Shown here: one piece after another, positions 11,870 through 24,090 of the stretch
Numbering within the stretch: position 1 is the first letter of the stretch
Layout: every line of letters begins with the position of its first letter
Source: Tribonema minus
Lineage: Eukaryota; Sar; Xanthophyceae; Tribonematales; Tribonemataceae
Assembly: GCA_017506865.1 (NCBI GenBank)
Contig: JAFCMP010000023.1
Coordinates: 1-64,000 of the forward strand
Direction: 5' to 3'
Length of the DNA stretch: 64,000 nt
Program-made: the position numbers and the translations under genes
The notes under the pieces: generated by a model
The model's input: the letters and a program-made list of their open reading frames with translations, nothing else
Database searches by the model: none
Told to the model about the DNA's origin: nothing

Positions 11870-12234
11870 GGCCCACAAGTCAAAGCTTGGCAAGAGCAGC
11901 AGCGGCAGTGGCAAGAAGGCGAAGACTTAGACTTTAGTGTTCGGTAAGTAGTCTCACGCGCTGGCCGAGCGCTTCGAAGAAGATGATGATCATCTACTTC
12001 GACGCGCTTGGCGAGTCCGTGTTCGGTCGCCTCACTCGCCAAGCGCATCAAAGAAACATGATCGTCTCTTTTGACGCGCTGGACGACGCCGCTCGCGAAG
12101 CGCGTCGAAGTAGGTGATCATGGCCTCTTCGACGCGCTTAGCAAGCGCGTGTAAGGCTACCGAACACTGAAGTCTGAGTCTTCGACTTCCTGCCACCGCC
12201 GCTGCTGCTCTTGCCACGCTTCGGCTTGTGGGCC
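11870..12234. repeat. Large inverted repeat with about 77-bp arms
   Basis: The left arm 11870-11946 and the right arm 12158-12234 are imperfect reverse complements, with many point differences but almost no gaps. Read in the same frame both arms encode a Lys/Ser/Gly-rich peptide (AHK, then GKSSSG, then KT), with a stop after KT only in the left arm. The left arm is preceded by TTGTAGCAG, a possible acceptor; the right arm is not. A transcript through the element could fold into one long hairpin. Confidence 0.8.
11961..12145. repeat. Tandem array of three GATC-centred palindromes
   Basis: Inside the larger inverted repeat a unit of about 27 bp (CTTCGACGCGCTTGGCGAG and variants) occurs six times in alternating orientation. 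This makes three palindromes: 11961-12015, 12035-12087 and 12092-12145. Their centres are GATC at 11988-11991, 12060-12063 and 12116-12119. Arms differ by several substitutions each. Confidence 0.8.
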
Positions 12235-12837
12235 GTGCTTGGTGGTGTGGCAGGGCTGCATGACCCTCAGTGTCCGGTTCAACCGTCGGGAGATCTTGAG
12301 TTTTTGCTGTTGAAGTTGAGGTGAACAGAGGAGAGACGAGCAAGGAGTAAGGACGTAGAGCTCGCCTGGCAACGCAGGCAGAACAGGTACGAGTTTGTGC
12401 TGAGACAAGAAGAAGTCAGAGAGGAAGTTCGCCCTGCGAGATCAGATTACCAAAAACATACAGTTAGACTACAGAGACGTGCTCGTGAAACGTGCCGTAT
12501 TCAATCATGTTTCGTCAGCTTCATGATACAAACTACACAATTGTTTGGGGTGCATTCATCAGAATACCGAGTTTCTGATAATTCATTCATGATTGTCAGG
12601 CAAAGGCACCAGCATTCTGGGACCAGCAGCTTGCAACAACAGGAGAGCTGGTTCTATGCAAGGCGAGCTACACGCACATCCAACGCGCTCAACACCATGG
12701 TGCACTCACTTTTGTAATTGCCTAGGTGATGCCATGACAACAAGTACCTTGCATGCTTCAGGACAGCTCTGCCAATCGTTTACATGCCTAACGCACGATG
12801 CGATGCTGCCTTCGCCAACGCCACGCAGTAGCGAGCC

Positions 12838-15800
12838 ATGTGGGAGGGTCGGTCGCGCAACGTGCGGCTTGTGTTCGCGTACAGCTTCCTGGCGGGCATG
12901 TGCCGCTCGCTGTGGAGTGCGACGGTTATGAGCACGTACATCTACTTGCTGACGGGGTCCGAGGCGCGTGTGGGCTACGTGACGGGCATACAGGGCACGG
13001 GTACGCAGTCCATGCGCGCAGACCTGCAAATGAAGTTTGACGATTAATGTCAATGTAGGTGTGCCTCATAAAAATTGTGCTGAGGAGCACACTTGTTGCC
13101 GGTGACATGAGGACATGGCTGAACGACAGGTCTGCATTGGACGCACGCGTAGGTCATGCGACGCACGCGTACTTGTCTAGTCATTGTGCACCATAGTTGC
13201 ATTGCTAATGCGCCAAAGTGTGATTTCGCCTGGCAGTTGACGCACATCACTTCGCAGGAGGCGGTGCATGCATTTCATGTCAAGTGTACAGAACATGTAG
13301 TGGCCGCGGTGCTGACAGCGCAAGATGCGTGTGGGCTCCATGACGGGCATGCAGGGCACCAGCACAACCATTACGGACAGGTTTGTGCACGACAAGCCCA
13401 CTCGAGCGCCTCATTGCGTATGTCTCCCAGCTGACTCACGTGTTGGCCACTGCAGCAGACATCTGAGCGCGAGCTCACTCCTGAAGCCGAGGCCAGGACC
13501 AGGATCACCCTTAGGGCTGTTTGCTGACTGCGCTTAGGGCTATTTGCTGACTGCGCAATTGGCAGGCGCAACAGCGCTCAACAACATTGCCCCCTGCCCC
13601 CACCCCCCCCTTCACACTCTCATACTCTATTTCTTTTCTTGCACTGGTGCTGCTGCCGCCACCGCCATCATCCCAGACGGTGCACCGCACGCTCTAATCC
13701 ATGTTACCCCGCCCGCCCCTCCACGCCCTCATCCTCTCTACGTACGCGCAGCTCAGGCGCTCGCCGCGCCGCTGGGCGCGCTCGTCAGCGACAAGCGCGG
13801 CCGCGTGCACGCGCTGCGCGTCGGCGGCGCGGCGGGCCTCCTCAGCGTCGCCGCGACGGCTGCCGCCGTTGCGTACGCCGAGAGCCGCGATGCTGGCGGC
13901 AGCGGCGACAGCGGCAGCGGCAGCGGCGGCGGCCCCTTCGCCGTGCTGTGCTGCGCAATGGCTGCGTGGGGCGTCACGTGGGCGGTGGCGGACCCGGGCG
14001 TGGAGGCGCTGTTTGCAGACTGCGTGCCGTGCGGGCAGCGCAGTGGCGTGTATACGGGTGAGCGATTGTAGTGTGCGCACAGGTCGGCCCGTGCGCTGCG
14101 CTGCTGGGTCGTCTGTGCGGGGCTGGCGTACGCTCTGCGCGTGGAGTGTCCTGTGTGGCGTGCGACGAACCGCTGGCAGGTCCCTCTGTGTATTGCGCTG
14201 CAGTGACGTGTGTGGCCGGCACACAACTTGCACCGTGGCGCTGCTGACTTCATCGATAGACGGACATTTGTTATAGTGCTGCCATTTGTGGACCCCGACA
14301 GAACAGCTCAGACTGACATCGCTTGCCCGCTTTCCCCCTCTCGGACGCCCCTCTTGTCCCCTGGCTCCTTCAGCCAAGTACGTGCTGACCCTGCTGTCCA
14401 GCGCGGCAGGGCCCCTCGTCTCCATCATCCTCTTCGTGCTCCTCGGCGACGTGTGGACAACGCGCGACTGCGCCGCGGTGATCCTGGTCGGCGTATGCCT
14501 GGCCGCGGTGCCGAACGTCGTGCTCTTTGCATTCCGCGCACCGCCGCCGCCGCCGCTGCTGAGCATCACCTCCGGCGTTGACAGGGCCGCCGATGACGAC
14601 CTGTCGAAGCCGCTGCTGCCGGCACATGCGGCGGAGGACGTCGCGCATGATGCAGCGCGTGACTGCGAGGGGGGCAGCAACGCAGGGGGCGCGGAAGGGG
14701 GCGGCGACGCACCGCCGGCGCGCCGCTCGACGCCTGGCAGCAAAAGCGCAGCATTTGCAGGGGGCGCCAACAAGGGCGCCGCGCCGTTGCGCTGCGGCGG
14801 CGGCGGCGGGGGCGGCATCGCGGTGCCCGCGGCGGTGGCGCTGTCGGACGTGATGAGTGGCCTCGCGAGCGGAATGAGTATACGTTTCTTCCCCATCTTC
14901 TTCATGAGCGACGTGGGCCTGCCGCCCGTCGCGGTGAGCGCCATCTACGCGGTGAGCCCGCTGCTGACGAGCGCCGCCGCGACAGCGGCGCAGCGGCTGC
15001 TCGCGCCGCGGCTGGGGCGCGCCGCGACGACGGTGAGCGTCAAGGCAAGTGACTAGTGCGTTCATCTTGCAAAGGTTTCGTGTGCCTGTAGCAGCAGTGA
15101 TGGTCGTGGCGTTGACACGTGTCTCTCTCGCATGCATGTACGGTGGAGACGATGCAAGTTTGCGCGTTTGGCGCCACGATGGCTGGCGGCGCGATCGGCT
15201 GGCCCTGGCAGTTGGCCTGCGCGTCACTGGGTCTTGGCGGCTCTACAGGTTGACGACGCCAGCGTAGCAGCCGCCTGTGTGCTGTCTGTGGAGTGCATTG
15301 CAGCACAGTCATTGCACAGCGTCTTCGCTTATGTGCCCGTGACAGCGCTACGTCGCCGCAGGTGGTGGGCATCTCCCTGCTCGTGCTGATCTGCGGCATG
15401 CGGCGCGGCAGCGGCGGCAGCAGCGCTCAGAGCAGCGCCCAGGTCGCCGCGCTGATCCTGGTGTACCTTGTGCGCACGGCGCTCATGAACTGCAGCAAGC
15501 CGCTCACGCGCAGCATCATTATGGACACGGTGAGTGCTCCGCCGCGCTGTGTTGAGCGCTGGCACACTGTCACTGACTGCAGCGCGCCGCGGGAGGCGCA
15601 CGCACGTTGTGATCGCTTCTGTTCGCGATCGATGTGTGCCATAGCATCAGACCGCCGTGCTGAATGGCGGTTGCGTGAGCTGTCGAGCGCTGTGACATGC
15701 TTGCGCCGCGCCGACGTGCTGCCAAGTGTCACCCCTCAGCCTGCGCCGGCAGCCATCGCACCAGCAGCACGCATGCAGCGCGCAACAGTGGAGCGTTGCT

Positions 15801-16282
15801 GCACCGTCAACACACCATGTACCCCACTGCCAGAGCCGCCGTACCGCGACAGCTTGCGCGCCGTCACGCGGCGGCCGTACGTAGTGCTCACGTGCGCGTG
15901 CCCGACGGCCGCCGCTGCTGCCGCGCAGGTGCCGCCGGCGCAGCGCGCGCGCTGGAGCGCCCTCGAGTCCGTCAGCACCGCGGGCTGGAGCGGCAGCGCC
16001 ATCGTGGGCGGCCTGCTCGTCGAGCGCTGCGGCATGCTCGCCAACTTTGCCGCGACGGCGGCGCTGCAGGCGACGGCGCTGGCGCCGCTGCTGTACGTGG
16101 CGTGCCACGAGCCGCGCGAGGTCGGCGCCGGGGGCGCCGCCGCCACCGCCTCCGCTGCTGCCGGCGCCGCTGCCGCCGCCGCTGCTGCCGCGCACGAGAG
16201 CAGCGGCGGCGAAGGCGCCGCGCTCGCTGCGGGCTGCGAGGTGGAGATTGGCTCGGCGGCGCCGTGCGTGAGGGCGCCGTAG
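12838..16282 (+). CDS. Major facilitator superfamily transporter
   Basis: Five exons, 12838-13000, 13752-14057, 14374-15044, 15362-15529 and 15929-16282, give 553 residues. Hydrophobic segments alternate with the MFS loop APLGALVSDKRGRVH after the second helix. In the C-terminal half TALMNCSKPLTRSIIMD, RARWSALESV and GWSGSAIVGG resemble a eukaryotic MFS group that includes plant UNE2-like proteins; the substrate is unknown. It should sit in a membrane as a 12-helix secondary carrier. The central cytoplasmic loop is enlarged by a Gly/Ala/Asp-rich insert (about residues 230-310), and the C-terminus ends in an alanine-rich tail. The ATG at 12838 is the first in frame and leads into the first helix. 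The intron after 15044 begins GCAAGT, a GC-AG intron. The joins were chosen by frame and helix continuity. Confidence 0.85.
13329..13372 (+). repeat. Decayed copy of the MFS exon-1 end inside intron 1
   Basis: The end of exon 1 (12971-13000, encoding GYVTGIQGT) recurs at about 13329-13360 with substitutions (GACGGGCATGCAGGGCAC). The copy lies 330 bp downstream in the same orientation and lacks a good donor. Confidence 0.6.
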
Positions 16283-17249
16283 TGGATCATTGCCATGCGG
16301 TGGGTTCTGATGCGGAGCACTGCCTCGGCGCGCTCGGAGTCGTGGCATTGCTTTACTGCGTACATAGGCGAATGTCACAAGTGGCGGGAATCAAGGCAGC
16401 AGGGTTGGCGCCAGCAGACTTCCCCTCAGCAGCAGCATGCTCATGACTGCACGTGGCGCTGGCGCAAGCGATGGTGCCAGCTGTGTTGGCGTGCACAGCA
16501 GGTGCAACTGGGGGCTGCTCTCGATGAACACAGCCATTACATTTCGTGTCCCTGTCAGCGGCGCTCCAGCACCCGGCAGCCGCCACAGTGACACACAACC
16601 GCGCATGCTGATGTGACTGCGGTGCTGCCAACAGGAGCCAGGCGGCGACCGGCGTCGTGGGCTTGGATGCGAAGCACACCTCAGAACTGGCAACCCAGAT
16701 GCCATGAACGTGCATTGGGCCTGCACAGTCAACGCGTGGAGTACTTCAACACGAATTTGGCATCCAGCGCAAAGGCAGCAGCGGTCGCCTCAGCCACGAG
16801 TCAACTACGCGTCACTGGCTAAGGCGATCCGCCCCGCCGGCGCGTGGCTGTTGATCCATGGTGCCAACGCGTGGGGGGCCGCAGCAGCGTCAGTGTCTGC
16901 AGCAGCAGGGACGCTGTACAGAGCTGCCACTGCCGGGGAGTCGTCAAGTTCACACAGAGTATGGCAGACTGCTCTCAGAAAGTTTGTGTCAGGGGCAAGA
17001 TGTACCAACGGGCCGAGCACGCAAAGGGGCACTGCGCGGTGCGCCTGTGCATGATTGACGTTGGCGGAACAAAGAATTCCGGCCATGTTTCGCACCGTTA
17101 ATACCTGTGTCAACCAGCGTGTGCAGCACGAGAATTTTGAGGTATGCTGCTATGCATGGTTTTCAGACAGATATGCATGAACTGCAGTTTTCGCTTCATG
17201 ATTATCTCACCTGATGAATATCTTACTGGCCTGAAAAAATTCTGCCAGG
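16283..17249. other. Intergenic stretch, no gene recognised
   Basis: This is the space between two + strand genes. It presumably holds the 3' UTR of the MFS gene and the promoter of the next. A TTCTGCCAG immediately before the ATG at 17250 could be a 3' splice site of a 5'-UTR intron. Confidence 0.45.
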
Positions 17250-19508
17250 ATGTCCGAACTTCAACGTGGGCCTGATGAACTTCAAGCTGAACTTGAACTT
17301 GAAGATGGTTTTGTTGAGATCTCCTTGTTGCGGCACACAGCGAACACCATGGCGCCACCAAAGCCTCTGCAACGCAAACGGTAGGTCTGACATCAAAGCT
17401 TCATCACGACGTGCGCCAATGCTGCAGCACTATACCTCCTTGGCTATGCCTCATTCGACTTCCAGTGCTCATAAGCGCGCTGTCTTGCTTACGCGCGTGC
17501 AGACCGCCTGGCAGCACCAAAGCGTTGAAGCCACTGCTCAGACCAAGACAACAGGTGGTGCCCATCCGGGGGGAGGAGAGGGACATTTTGATGAGCCGTA
17601 TCGAGAAGGAATTGGTGAAGCCATACATGAAAGATGGTGAGTATTGACTGCTATTCTCCTTCTGCTGTGGTACATGTTGTCAGGTGCATTGATGTCGCAG
17701 TTTGTTGCTTGTTACTCTGATACAATTCTGCGGCGCAGTTTGTGACCAGCAAGCTGCCTTGCACAGCATCGCACGTTGCGATGCTCGGCAATCAGGCAAC
17801 AAATACAGACGTCGACCTCGTGGCTGCTCCTGCTGCCATGCTGTAAGGGCAGAAGTTATATGTTTACACCGAGACATTAACTTTGTGCCTGCTGCAGCGT
17901 GTAACAGAAGCGGTGTTTTGCATTCCGAGTGGAGGAGCACCATCCTTGGACATCCCTGCGCAGCAATCCTTCACAGCAGAGGCTGAGTGACACTGGCCGG
18001 TGTCATTTCATGCTGGGCGCACACATGCAGAGCGCTAGCAGACACACTCAATCAATTTGTCAGTGCTGAACAGCTGTCGTGCATGCTTGCGCGTGTGGCA
18101 GAGCGCGGCACAGAGCACGACTACTGCGGAGCCCTCGCCAGCAACCGCAGCAGCGTGCCCACGCTGCCAGCAGCTTATGGCCCCCCTTAACACGAAGCTC
18201 AAACTCCCCTGTTGTGACTATAGCAGCACCGCATCACCCCCGCCTCATTTATCATGCACAACCTATTAATTTGCAGTCGCCACCAAGCGCGAGGCGCGCC
18301 CGCGGCTGCTGCTGGGAATGAACGAGGTCATTCGCGCACTGGAAAGGAGCGCGGCGCCGGCGGGCGCGCCGGCAGCAGCAGCCGCTGCTGCTGAGCAGTG
18401 CCGCGTGAGAGTGGTGCTGCTCTCCGTGCGCGACGTCAAGGCACCGCATCTGGTGGAGCACGTCGCGCGTATGGCGCGCACCAAATGTGAGTCGCGCTCG
18501 ATCTCTCGCTACTGTGCTTAATAGGTGCGGGGCGGCAGCACCGCGGCGCGGCGGGCTCTATGCAGCCAAATTCAGTCTGAGGTGGTGACAGAGTGGTTGA
18601 CGGGCGGCCTCGTGAGTCGAGTGAGTGAGGTATGTCAGCAAAAGTGTCTTGTGGACGCGCATCCTGTCAGGTGGTGGTCCACGGTCTCTTCCAATTTCAT
18701 CACATCGTGGCACACGGGGCTGCCAGGTTCATGGCCCGGTTCCTGCATTCATGCTTCGTCCAGATGTGGCGTGCCCATGGGTTTTTGTGCTGGTGCTGCA
18801 CAACATGATGCCGGCCTGACTTCGATAACGCTCTGCACAACATGACACCAGCCTGAGTTTGACAACGCTTTGATGGCTTGTACGCCCGGCCTAGTGGTGC
18901 CATGGAGCATCAGTGAGGCAACACCTTCATGCAGAAGACATGTGCGTCGGACTCTGCGCAGTCGGAACGCGCAGCAGATGCAGGGTCTAGCAGGCTGTCG
19001 GTGACTGCGCTTCCGCGTACCTCTGGCGCATATGCTCGAGCGCACACCGCACTGACTGCCAATTTCATCTTTTGGCGTTGTCGAGGCTGGCAGCCTTGGA
19101 CTTGACCTGCAAGCGCTGTGCTTCAACTTACTGAATAAACTGCATGCACCTGCTTCCTCTTCAGGCGTGCCTTTGCTGGTACTGCCTAACGCCAGCAAAC
19201 CGCTCAGCGAGCTCTTTGCCACCAAGACGCTAGCAGCGATGGCCTTCAGGCCAGCACCCGAGCCAACACCAAATTCTGGGGGGAGAGATGAGGGTAGTAG
19301 TGCTGCCCTTGCTGGCGCCCCCGCGCCGTCAGATGCGTCAGGCGAAACGGCCGCTGCTGCTGCTGCAAGATTTGGGATGAGTGAAAAGCCCTCTGATGGT
19401 ACCGGTGGAGGAGCAAAGGCTGGCCCGGCTGAGGCGCCACACAGTGCTGCGCTGCATGCCGCTGTGGACTCATTGATAGCGTATTTGGTAGCAAAAGCTG
19501 CCACGTGA
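17250..19508 (+). CDS. L7Ae/L30e-fold RNA-binding protein resembling RNase P/MRP subunit RPP38
   Basis: Four exons, 17250-17380, 17503-17636, 18277-18486 and 19165-19508, give 272 residues. Exon 3 carries LLLGMNEVIRALE and VVLLSVRDVKAPHLVEHV; exon 4 continues CVPLLVLPNASKPLSELF. Together these are an L7Ae-type domain (about residues 95-195) in the form seen in RPP38/POP3-like subunits of RNase P and RNase MRP, which bind the kink-turn of the catalytic RNA during tRNA and rRNA processing in the nucleus. An acidic N-terminus (about 1-35) precedes a basic stretch (APPKPLQRKRPPG). An alanine-rich insert sits between helix and strand in exon 3. The C-terminal third is low-complexity with a final short helix. 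Another L7Ae family member such as a snoRNP protein is possible, but NEVIRALE and the Lys-rich front favour RPP38. Confidence 0.75.
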
Positions 19509-20647
19509 TGCTGTGTCGTCATTGTGGACTTGCATGTTGTTTCATGAAAGTTAACGCGTCCTATGTACGTCTCGTCTCAAAGGCACGAAGTTTGGCACAG
19601 TTCCCGAATGCTGGTGGTGCACTGCCTTCCCTTGCTTCGCCTGTGTCTGTGCTGCAGTGTATGCATCTTTGGTCTGCTTGCGAATGATTTGCTGTGAGCC
19701 AGTTGCATGATGGATGTATATCATGCAGCCCTTGAAAAAAAGGAGACCTGAGTCGGCGACTCGCCTACTTCAACAGTTGATACTATTCTCAAGCTTCTGT
19801 GTGCCGCACGCCGGGGATAGAAGCACTTCAGGTACGCTGAAGTCTTGTACCGTAACCATCCTCGCTGTCTCATGAGCAGCAAAGCGCGCGCTCCTGCAAT
19901 TACAGCATGACTAGGCCTGCTTTTCTGCGATGCGATGAAAGTCTGCTGTCAATCCCCATATGCTCAGCTACTTGTCGGCACGCCAGGTACAGGTGGTGGC
20001 CGTCCTTGATGTAGCCGGCAATCGTTATTGGTGCGCATCTGTCAGCTGTTCCAAGAGGATCGACCGAGACCGTATTGCAGCACGGTTTGCTCCACCTCCT
20101 TCATCAAATCCAAGTTCATGGCAGTGCGCACATCCCTGCAAGCTAGATGTTCATGGCGTTTGAGCAAAAGCAGCTTTGGGGATGAGGTTATCCCCAAGGT
20201 CTCGCATACGCAGCTTCGGAAGGCTTGCAGGCAATACCGCTGGTGATCACAAGGTCTCGCAGCCGCGTCTGCGCAAGGCTACAGGCAATTCTGTTGGTGA
20301 TGCCACCATCATGCGCTCTCCCATGAATGAGTAAGGGAGCCGTCTCATGCGCCTCCGTAACGCTCAGAAAGAGCACAGCACGCCACGCGACGCTCGCATC
20401 GCAAGCTGGCAGCCATCACAACATGCAGCACCATGTTGTCAACGCACATGTCACGGCCCCGAGAAGGCGGCAAGGGCGTGCGTATTGCTTCCACACCGGA
20501 ATGGACTCCGCGCTCGATATGCCCGCAAGCACAAGCGCAGCATCAGACAGTCACACGGCTCAAACCTGCAGCACACCATCCGCTTGCCGCTCGTGCCGCG
20601 CACATCAGCCAAGCCCTACCCCTAACCCCCCTCCAACCCTAACCCCA
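19509..20647. other. Intergenic stretch, no gene recognised
   Basis: No coding pattern was recognised. Near the end stands a short telomere-like tract (about 20612-20647), directly before the CutA start codon. Confidence 0.45.
20612..20647. repeat. Interstitial telomere-like CCCTAA tract
   Basis: The stretch holds CCCTAACCCC and AACCCTAACCCC in degenerate succession. It ends two bases before the presumed CutA ATG and so would lie in the 5' UTR or promoter. Confidence 0.7.
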
Positions 20648-22962
20648 ATGCGCAGCGACATGGCGTCGGCGCTCATGCTCACGCGCCTCGGCGGCGCCCT
20701 CGCGGCGGCGGGCGCGCTCGCGGGCGGCCTGCTCCTGCGCAGAGCCAGCACGCTTGCGACGGCAACTCCGCCGTCATCAGCGTTCTCCGTGGCGTACATC
20801 ACCAGCCCCACCGCTGCGCACGCGCGGGAGCTCGCCGGCAAGCTGGTGCGCGAGCGGCTCGCCGCGTGCGTGAACATCGTCCCCGCCGTCAGCTCCGTGT
20901 ACGTCTGGAAGGGGGAGCTGCAAGAGGTGGGCACTGAAGTTGATGGTTCAAGGGGGGGGGGGGGGGGGGCGTTGGCACAAGTGTTGGTTAGAGCAGCCCG
21001 TTTGGGCACCGCTGGCTGGCGTTGAGCGGTTCTAGAATGTGCGAGGCGAGGCGTGCACTGGCTGCACACAAATTTGCCAAGGCGGAGCACACGGGGCTTC
21101 TATGTTGCGACAGTTGCTGTGCGCGCTGTCTGATCTGTTGTGCTTTGTGGAGAGGGGCGCGAGTTGCAAGAGCAGCCTATCAGGAGGGTGCGCGTGACGC
21201 CATGTGCCATGTGCATATCTGGAGAGAGAAGTGAGCCACGAGCCACGTGAGCCGGGCTGTTGAAAGACGTGGCTGCGGTGACAGCGCGGTGCAGGTGGCG
21301 TCAGTGCTGGTGGCGTCGCAGCGAGGGGAACGCCAGACCTGATGTGCGGTGCTGATGAGCATGTCGTGGCGGCAGGCGGCATGCATAGCACATTTGTCCA
21401 GTGCTCTGCAGGGTCAGGACCCCCGTCATGGATCTCGCTGCACTCGCTGGTTCATGTCTGCGCAGCAGCACACGGCGCGGTCGGCCGTGTTGCCCACTGG
21501 CGTCAGTATCAAAGTCTTACCCCATATGCTGATGCGCTTCACAAGCGTGTCTACCTGCCACAATGCACCACACGTCCCATGCGCTTCGGGCCCGCCACCT
21601 GATGCACACGACACTCCGGTCGCCCTTGTCTGCCCTGCCCGTGCCAGGACGAGGAGGTGCTCATGATGTGCAAGACACGGTGGGTGGCGACGCTCCGGTC
21701 CTGTCGCAAGGGTGAACTCAGCTTTCAGACACAGCTGTTAAACTCACGTACACTCTACCAGAGCACGGGCGCCAGCAATCATCGTGGCTTCAAAGTCAAT
21801 GCTCACACGTGATTGGTTGCGAGCGAGCATAACTGTAGCAGTCCGTGCAGAAGAGCTGTGTTAGGATTAGGGCTTGGGTCAGTCCAGTACACGCTGCCCC
21901 TGCGCTTCGACTTCACTGCGGCGACCTACCAGAGGTGGCACTTCACAACGCTGCATGATCTCAAGGCCTCAAGCACCGTCATCACCATGCGTGCGTGCAG
22001 CTGGAAGGAGCACAACTTGAATAAGGCACGTCTGTGCATCTTAAAAGAGTCGAAGTCACGTGTCGGCAGTGCCAGGCGCCTCCGCGTGCGCAACCTGGTG
22101 CGAGACTTCAGCGCGTCCTCTCAGTCAAGCTGCTGCCGACGCTGGTTTGCGTTGTGCGACAGCGGGTGGCAATGCCTCCAAGTAGGCGCCAAACCTGCAG
22201 CGGCGCGGTCGGCCAGGCTGGACGACAGTGCAGTGTCACGCCCAACTCACACGACAACATTGCAGCGTCGCGCGCAATATGTCACAAGTGGTGGCTGTCA
22301 CGCGCCGCTGCGTGAATGCGGGTGAACTCTAACATCTCCCCCCCGCTGTTCTGCAGAACGGCGCTGGTGAAGGAGCTGTCCGAGTTTGTGGTGAAGAACC
22401 ACCCCTACGAGGTGAGCGTGGGTGCCGCCGAGGCTGTTGAGCAATGCTGGTTGTCACATGTGTCAGTGCTCGCCGTGCTGCGGCTCAGAGCGTAGGACAG
22501 GATCAGTGTGCTTGTTCTTGCGGTACTTGGCGCTGAGGCCGCAGCTGCATGGCTGCCGGCGTCATTGGCGATGCAGGCGCCCTTGCCGCTGTGCAGACAT
22601 ACATATGAACTGCAGTGTGCGTTCAGTAGATACCGGCTAGAAGAGGTCAACAGAGTATCATATATTAAGGCATTCATTGTTTGCTCCGGCGACATCTAGT
22701 TGTAGAAAGCGACACATTATCTCATTCGGTCTGAGATGAGGCTCTCAAGATTGTCACCAGCTTGTACCCAGTACTGTTTGAGACATTCAGCGGCAGTAAG
22801 TGACCCAGAGCCCCACACCATCAACCCTGCCTTGGACGTTGACTCGCACGTGCTCCTAACGCGCAGGTTTGCGAGGTGATAACGACGCCCATACTCGACG
22901 GCAACCCGCCGTATCTCAAATGGCTCGGCGAGAGCACACGGCAGCCGCCGCCACAGTCCTGA
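20648..22962 (+). CDS. cutA: CutA-family protein
   Basis: Four exons, 20648-20926, 21648-21679, 22357-22411 and 22867-22962, give 153 residues. The CutA core is plain: FSVAYITSP, LAGKLVRERLAACVNIVP, SVYVWKGELQE, DEEVLMMCKTR, FVVKNHPYEV and ITTPILDGNPPYLKWL. CutA proteins are small trimers with a ferredoxin-like fold, linked to copper tolerance in bacteria and found in plastids or membranes in eukaryotes; the true role is unclear. The bacterial protein is about 110 residues, and the extra 45 N-terminal residues (TRLGGALAAAGALAGGLLLRR) form a hydrophobic, Arg-flanked segment fit for an organelle transit or anchor. The first ATG of two near 20648 was taken. An 18-nt G run (20952-20969) lies just after the first donor. 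Exon 2 is only 32 nt but is required by frame and conservation. Confidence 0.92.
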
Positions 22963-24090
22963 CAATATCATTACAATCCTGATGCGCGCACGGTCCTCTG
23001 CGCGCGCGTCTGCCTAAATACACAAGTGTAGATATGCCAGGGCCCGGCCGTAATAGACGCGCATGTGCGCATTCGTCTCACGATGCGCGTGTTGCCATGG
23101 ACTGTTGTGTTGCTGCTTGACACTGCCTTTGTGCGCATCATGTGAGCTCACTAACGGCCTGGATGTACTCAAGGACATGTACTCGAGTACATTCTCGTGA
23201 CATGGTGCCTGATGCGTACTGCTTGAATGCCATGAGCAGCGCCACATTACGACTTGGTGCCAGAAGATGCCGCATCAGAATCTCTGCAATGAACAGGGCA
23301 AGACTTGAGCGAGGGCCAGCGATAGGCCGCCTGCAATGACACATTGAAGCTGCCATCCGCCTCAAGAAGCCACTGGTGTGCTTAGTTGCCAATGAGAGGT
23401 TGAACAGGCTGCTGAGCAGCAGGCAGGCTCACAAGCTGCTGCGCCATGGTCCATGGCCGTATGCTGCAATGCAGATGCAAGTGCTGCTGTGGACATTCGC
23501 GAGCACTGTGGGATTCTCGTCCGCTATTGAACTGCGCGTAAGCGGCAGCAGCAGCTGGCGCGGAGCTGCCCTGCCATCACAAATGCGCACCTGCGACATG
23601 AATCACTTTCACGTAATGGCGCTCGTCTCCAGAGCCTCCACCCATGCATTGGGAAAGGTGCAGCTTCAATGTCAAGCAAGCGTCATCACCAAAACACCAG
23701 CCGCCAGAACTTGCATGACAACTGGCAAGACAGCACCTAGATCAATCTGCAGTGTGCAGTTGAGGCGTACCATGCATCTCACCTTGAATCAGTGCACCGT
23801 CTGCCGAACGCATTACTCTTCGAGTGTAGCTCAGTACATTCAACACATTGCACGCTGCCACAAGCGCATGCGCTGCAGCAGAGCACTTTCCGCGCCCCTC
23901 AGCACGCAACAACACATCAACTCCACTTCCACAGCTGCGCAGGCGCCGCTGCGCCCGCACACATGCACCAGCAGCGCAGCACCCACACCAAGAGCACTCC
24001 ACTCAACGACCACCCTCGACGTGTACATTTATTAACATCCAGGCGCGGCGGCAACGGCGGCGCGCGCGACAACCGTCTATATGCGCGCCG
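22963..24090. other. Convergent intergenic stretch, no gene recognised
   Basis: The CutA gene and the CC2D1 gene end toward each other here, so both 3' UTRs lie in this stretch. Base composition is less GC-rich than the exons. No ORF has a recognisable domain. Confidence 0.5.

Larger units (their letters stand above)
10556..12837. other. Intergenic stretch with an inverted-repeat element but no confident gene
   Basis: The upstream side of the bL27 gene and the upstream side of the MFS gene meet here. No conserved protein was recognised. A G-run lies at about 11204-11217. The only strong structure is the inverted repeat at 11870-12234. A terminal exon on the + strand inside its left arm (11871-11935) is conceivable but unproven. 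Confidence 0.5.

Noticed and set aside
12380-12480. Short coding-like stretch (YEFVLRQEEVREEV on +, NFLSDFFLSQHKL on -)
   Set aside because: Both strands read plausibly, no family is recognised, and it cannot be joined by phase to a neighbouring exon.
13694-14944. 416-codon open frame on the minus strand
   Set aside because: It is antisense to MFS exons 2 and 3 and runs through their intron. GC-rich coding DNA often leaves the opposite strand open, and its composition is low-complexity without a domain.
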